A DNA stretch of 64,000 bases from Bacteroidales bacterium. Its GTDB lineage: Bacteria > Bacteroidota > Bacteroidia > Bacteroidales > UBA932. Under the pieces are notes generated by a model that worked only from the letters and a program-made list of their open reading frames with translations, did not search any database and was not told where the DNA came from. Numbering within the stretch: the stretch's first letter is position 1; every line of letters begins with the position of its first letter. Positions 60,657-64,000 of this stretch are shown one piece after another. The stretch covers positions 1 through 64,000 of the forward strand of contig JAFSJK010000088.1 of NCBI GenBank assembly GCA_017439305.1, given 5' to 3'. A program made the position numbers and the translations under genes.

Positions 60657-62417
60657 ATGATGGAACCATTTGAAAGGATCGACATACAGGAACTGCCTTT
60701 GAGCGTTCCGGCATTCCGCCGCCAGGTGGAGGACTTCCTCGGGAGAAACGGTCTCCGGCTCGAGGAGGTCGATTTGTATATGGCGGTCCTCTCCGATGAC
60801 GGCAAGATCCTGGCCGGCGGCGGACTTTTCCGCGACATCATCAAGTGCATTGCCGTATCCGGAGCCGCCCGCTCCCTGGGACTCTCCGTTCCCCTGGTCT
60901 CCCGGCTGGTTTCCGTGGCCGCCGAAAGAGGTTTCACGAATGTCAAGGTCTTCACCAAGCCGGAGAACCGGGCTGTCTTTGAAAGCCTGGGATTCCGGGT
61001 CCTGGCCGAAGCGCCCAAGGCCATCCTGATGGAGAACGGCAGGGGACTGGAAGACTATTGCCAGTATTTGCGCGGACACCGCGCGGATGGTGTCATCGTC
61101 ATGAACGCCAATCCTTTCACGCTCGGACACAGGTATCTCGTCGAGCAGGCTGCCTCTCAGGGCAGGCTCGCCGTCATTCCCGTACGGGAGGATGCTTCGC
61201 GCTTCCCTTATGCGGAGCGCGTCTCCATGGTCCGCCAGGGCTGCGAAGACTTGTCCGATATCGTGGAAGGATCTGACTATCAGATTTCTGCCGCTACTTT
61301 TCCTACATACTTCCTGAAAAACCTGTCCGACGCAGCGGAAACCCAGATGCGTCTGGACATCGACCTCTTCGGCCGACACATTGCTCCCGCCCTGGGAGCG
61401 ACTGTCCGTTTCGTGGGCAGCGAACCGTCCGATGCCTTGACGGCGCGGTATAACGCGTTAATGAAGGAACTTCTTCCTTCTTATGGCATAAGGGTGGTGG
61501 AAGTGAAGCGCCTGAAAGGATCAAACGGCCGTTTTGTCACCGCCTCCCGGGTGCGGGAATTGCTTGACCTGGGCCGCTTTGCCGCTGCCAGGGACCTGAC
61601 TCCTTCATCGACCTGGCCCTACCTGATGGCCGACCTGGCGGAGCGGGCGCTCCGGATGGAGCTGGATGCGCCGCTGAAGCCCGGACTGGTGGGGCCGGAT
61701 TCCACCGGTGCCCATGCCGACATGGACTACGCACTGATGCGGAAGAGTATCGCTTCCATCCGTCCTTTCTTCCCGCGCATGGCCCTGGCTTCCTCCCCGG
61801 CTGAACTCCGGCAGCTCGGCATCGACGCGGAGGCTGCGATGCTGGCGGCGACCGGTGGGGTGAATTGCCACCGCGGGGCCATCTTCGCGCTGGGTATTTC
61901 CCTTTCCGTCTTCCGGCGTCGAATGGAAGTAATTGGAAATAAGTTACTTATGTGGAAATGCCTAGTCCAAACTTCCCGGGTAATTTTGGATAACTCGTTG
62001 ACAGATAATCAAATGCATTCGACGGCTTTGTCGCACGGGGCGGCTGTCGTGCAAAAATATGGTGTCAAAGGAGCCAAAACGACAGCCCTGGAGGGCTACG
62101 CGGACCTGTTCCGTTTCTGGCAGCCTTTTTATTCCAAGATAAAGAGGCAACCTTTTGCGCTTCAGCGGACCCTTGTTTTCCTGATAGCCTCCCTGGACGA
62201 TACCTGCTTGATTCACCGGGTGGGATATGAACGGTCCGAGGAGTTTCGTAACGAAGCTGCGGACGTTCTCGGTGAGATTGCCCATGGTGCCGATTACGGT
62301 AAGACGGAATCACTCCTGAAAGACCTGTGTATGCGTTATGCCCGGGAAGGCGCTTCTCCCGGCGGGGCTGCGGATATGCTGGCCCTGACCGTTTTCATGG
62401 ATTCCTTACTCTCTTAA
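60657..62417 (+). CDS. citCG: Fused citrate lyase ligase and triphosphoribosyl-dephospho-CoA synthase
   Basis: A 586-residue two-enzyme protein. Residues 1-130 are the GNAT-like N-terminal domain of CitC; 140-315 its nucleotidyltransferase domain (VMNANPFTLGHR at 149-159), which acetylates the CitD cofactor to activate lyase. Residues 320-586 are CitG (LKPGLVGPDSTGAHADMDY, 340-358; later GGVNCHRGAIFALG), which builds the cofactor from dephospho-CoA and ATP. The fused order C-G is uncommon: known fusions are often CitX-CitG. The canonical CitG DRxNxGAH motif is altered to GPDSTGAH. The double ATG at 60657/60660 leaves a small start ambiguity. Confidence 0.93.
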   Translation: MMEPFERIDIQELPLSVPAFRRQVEDFLGRNGLRLEEVDLYMAVLSDDGKILAGGGLFRDIIKCIAVSGAARSLGLSVPLVSRLVSVAAERGFTNVKVFTKPENRAVFESLGFRVLAEAPKAILMENGRGLEDYCQYLRGHRADGVIVMNANPFTLGHRYLVEQAASQGRLAVIPVREDASRFPYAERVSMVRQGCEDLSDIVEGSDYQISAATFPTYFLKNLSDAAETQMRLDIDLFGRHIAPALGATVRFVGSEPSDALTARYNALMKELLPSYGIRVVEVKRLKGSNGRFVTASRVRELLDLGRFAAARDLTPSSTWPYLMADLAERALRMELDAPLKPGLVGPDSTGAHADMDYALMRKSIASIRPFFPRMALASSPAELRQLGIDAEAAMLAATGGVNCHRGAIFALGISLSVFRRRMEVIGNKLLMWKCLVQTSRVILDNSLTDNQMHSTALSHGAAVVQKYGVKGAKTTALEGYADLFRFWQPFYSKIKRQPFALQRTLVFLIASLDDTCLIHRVGYERSEEFRNEAADVLGEIAHGADYGKTESLLKDLCMRYAREGASPGGAADMLALTVFMDSLLS

Positions 62418-62447
62418 TACTTTAACTATTTAAACCAAACAATCATT

Positions 62448-64000
62448 ATGGTAGAACTGATTCCTCACGGTGTGTATCTCCTGGACGGGAAGACGATCGT
62501 CTCCGACCCGACAGGATTGCCGTCTCCGGACGAGTCCCGCGAAAACACCATCACCTACGGAATCCTCCGCGCCCATGACGTCGACGGCGGCAAGGGCAAG
62601 AAGATGCGCATCCGCTTTGATGCGATGGTATCTCACGACATCACGTACGTGGGCATTATCCAGACTGCCCGTGCGAGCGGCCTGGAGAAGTTCCCACTGC
62701 CGTACGCGATGACCAATTGCCACAACTCCCTCTGCGCTGTGGGCGGTACCATCAACGAGGACGACCACGTGTTCGGCCTCTCCGCCGCGAAGAAGTACGG
62801 CGGTATCTATGTTCCTGCCAACCAGGCTGTTATCCACCAGTATGCCCGCGAGGCCCTCACCGCTTGCGGCAACATGATCCTCGGCTCCGACTCCCACACG
62901 CGCTACGGCTCGCTGGGTAACATGGGCGTGGGCGAAGGCGGCGGCGAGCTGGTGAAGCAGCTCCTCCGCAACACTTGGGACATCAATGCTCCCGAGGTCG
63001 TCCTCGTCTGGCTGGAAGGCAAGCCGCGCCACGGTGTTGGCCCGCACGATGTGGCCATCTCCCTGGTGAAGGCTGTGTTCGAGAGCGGTTTCGTGAAGAA
63101 CAAGGTGCTCGAATTCGCCGGCCCCGGCGTCAAGGAACTGCCCATCGACTTCCGTAACGGCATCGACGTGATGACCACCGAGACCACCTGCCTCAGCTCC
63201 ATTTGGATTACCGACGAGACGGTCAAGGAGTACTTCGAACTCCACGAGCGTCCGGAGGCTTACAAGAAGCTCGAGCCCGGCAAGGTCGCGTATTACGACA
63301 GCATGATCCGCATCGACCTGTCCAAGCAGGAGTGCATGATCGCCCTGCCGTTCCACCCGTCCAACGCCTACACGATCCACGAACTCCAGGCCCGTCCGGT
63401 CGAAATCCTCAAAAGCATCGAGGACGACGCCCGCAAGCGTTTCGGCGACAAGATCCAGATTGACCTCGTTTCCAAGGTCAAGGATGGCAAACTCGTTGCT
63501 GACCAGGCCCTTATCGCCGGCTGCTCCGGCGGTACCTACGACAATCTCTCCGAGGCTGCGACCATCCTGAAGGGCAAGTCCATCGGCAATGACTACTTCA
63601 CGATGAGCTGCTATCCGCAGTCCACCCCGGTGTACCTCGCCACTACCCGCAACCACATCGCCGAGGAACTCCTCGAGGCCGGCGTGGTGATCAAGCCCGC
63701 TTTCTGCGGCCCTTGCTTCGGTGCCGGCGACGTGCCCGCCAACAACGGTTTCTCCATCCGCCACACCACCCGTAACTTCCCGAACCGCGAAGGTTCCAAG
63801 CCGGGCCAGGGCCAGATTTCCCTCGTGTCCCTGATGGACGCCCGTTCCATCGCCGCGACCGCTGCCAACGGTGGCGTCATCACTGCTGCGACGGACATCG
63901 AATATGAGGACACCCACAAGCCTTACACCTTCGACGATCGCATCTACAAGAGCCGCATCTACAACGGCTACGGCAAGGCCGACCTTTCCGTCGAGCTCCG
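62448..64000 (+). CDS. Aconitase-family hydratase (3' end outside the window)
   Basis: The first 517 codons of an aconitase-superfamily protein. The start MVELIPHGVYLLDG is typical of Bacteroidetes hydratases annotated as aconitase. Fe-S Cys positions are present (AGCSGGTYDNL and FCGPCFG), with GSDSHTRYGSLGNMGVGEGG and QSTPVYLATTRN. The reverse-strand frame opposite it is a shadow. Its place directly after the citrate lyase genes suggests a shared citrate/isocitrate route; product and direction are inferred. Confidence 0.9.
   Translation, partial: MVELIPHGVYLLDGKTIVSDPTGLPSPDESRENTITYGILRAHDVDGGKGKKMRIRFDAMVSHDITYVGIIQTARASGLEKFPLPYAMTNCHNSLCAVGGTINEDDHVFGLSAAKKYGGIYVPANQAVIHQYAREALTACGNMILGSDSHTRYGSLGNMGVGEGGGELVKQLLRNTWDINAPEVVLVWLEGKPRHGVGPHDVAISLVKAVFESGFVKNKVLEFAGPGVKELPIDFRNGIDVMTTETTCLSSIWITDETVKEYFELHERPEAYKKLEPGKVAYYDSMIRIDLSKQECMIALPFHPSNAYTIHELQARPVEILKSIEDDARKRFGDKIQIDLVSKVKDGKLVADQALIAGCSGGTYDNLSEAATILKGKSIGNDYFTMSCYPQSTPVYLATTRNHIAEELLEAGVVIKPAFCGPCFGAGDVPANNGFSIRHTTRNFPNREGSKPGQGQISLVSLMDARSIAATAANGGVITAATDIEYEDTHKPYTFDDRIYKSRIYNGYGKADLSVEL

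Noticed and set aside
62430..63917. A 495-codon reverse frame at the window end
   Set aside because: The + strand codes for a clear aconitase-family protein over the same bases.

Overview
The window is about 64 kb of gene-dense, moderately high-GC DNA from a Bacteroidales-type bacterium, probably gut- or rumen-associated; the genus cannot be decided from this sequence. The support is: promoters of the Bacteroidetes form (TTTG about 19-21 bases before TAnnTTTG), several lipoproteins with fimbrillin-like and Fibrobacter-paralogous (FISUMP-like) domains, tandem MacB/FtsX permeases, GH92 and CE15 carbohydrate enzymes, a DUF4301 protein beside pdxB, and an outer-membrane barrel behind an ECF sigma/anti-sigma pair.

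Layout. (1) 1-13592: an ABC export operon with the end of a periplasmic adaptor, one ATPase and five large permeases. The last three permeases are clear tandem duplicates, and a reverse-strand hicAB toxin-antitoxin pair sits between two of them. (2) 13621-19019: an esterase and three surface lipoproteins, one ending in 15-residue Gly-rich repeats. (3) 19077-40532: a nucleotide-synthesis locus. A leftward operon pyrC-carA-carB-pyrK-pyrD-pyrF-pyrE-pyrB encodes the whole route to UMP. A divergent operon purE-purL-purC-purF-purM-purN-purH-purD-folD encodes most of IMP synthesis. They share a 282-bp control region with two matching promoters, a palindrome, and on the pyr side a short leader reading frame that ends inside an intrinsic terminator. 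(4) 40957-48695: a serine hydrolase, a CE15 esterase divergent from a GH92 mannosidase, an alanine/glycine symporter and an aldo/keto reductase. (5) 48700-53266: ECF sigma factor, anti-sigma factor, plug-like protein and outer-membrane barrel. (6) 53330-57406: a DUF5131 protein, tRNA-Ala(GGC), pdxB and a DUF4301 protein. (7) 57484-64000: citrate lyase genes citD, citE, citF, citX, a citC-citG fusion, and an aconitase-family hydratase cut by the window end.

The most unusual signal is in the nucleotide locus. Both glutamine-dependent enzymes that start the two pathways appear to have lost the glutaminase nucleophile: CarA has Gly in place of the Cys, and PurF begins Met-Gly-Val with no Cys. Other glutamine-site residues are also changed in both proteins. 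PurL keeps its Cys, His and Glu. This suggests that the first steps of pyrimidine and purine synthesis run on free ammonia. In the same locus PyrB carries a C-terminal zinc ribbon resembling that of the regulatory chain PyrI without its nucleotide-binding domain, PyrC lacks the usual N-terminal beta segment, and the pyr leader looks like a coupled transcription-translation attenuator of the pyrBI kind.
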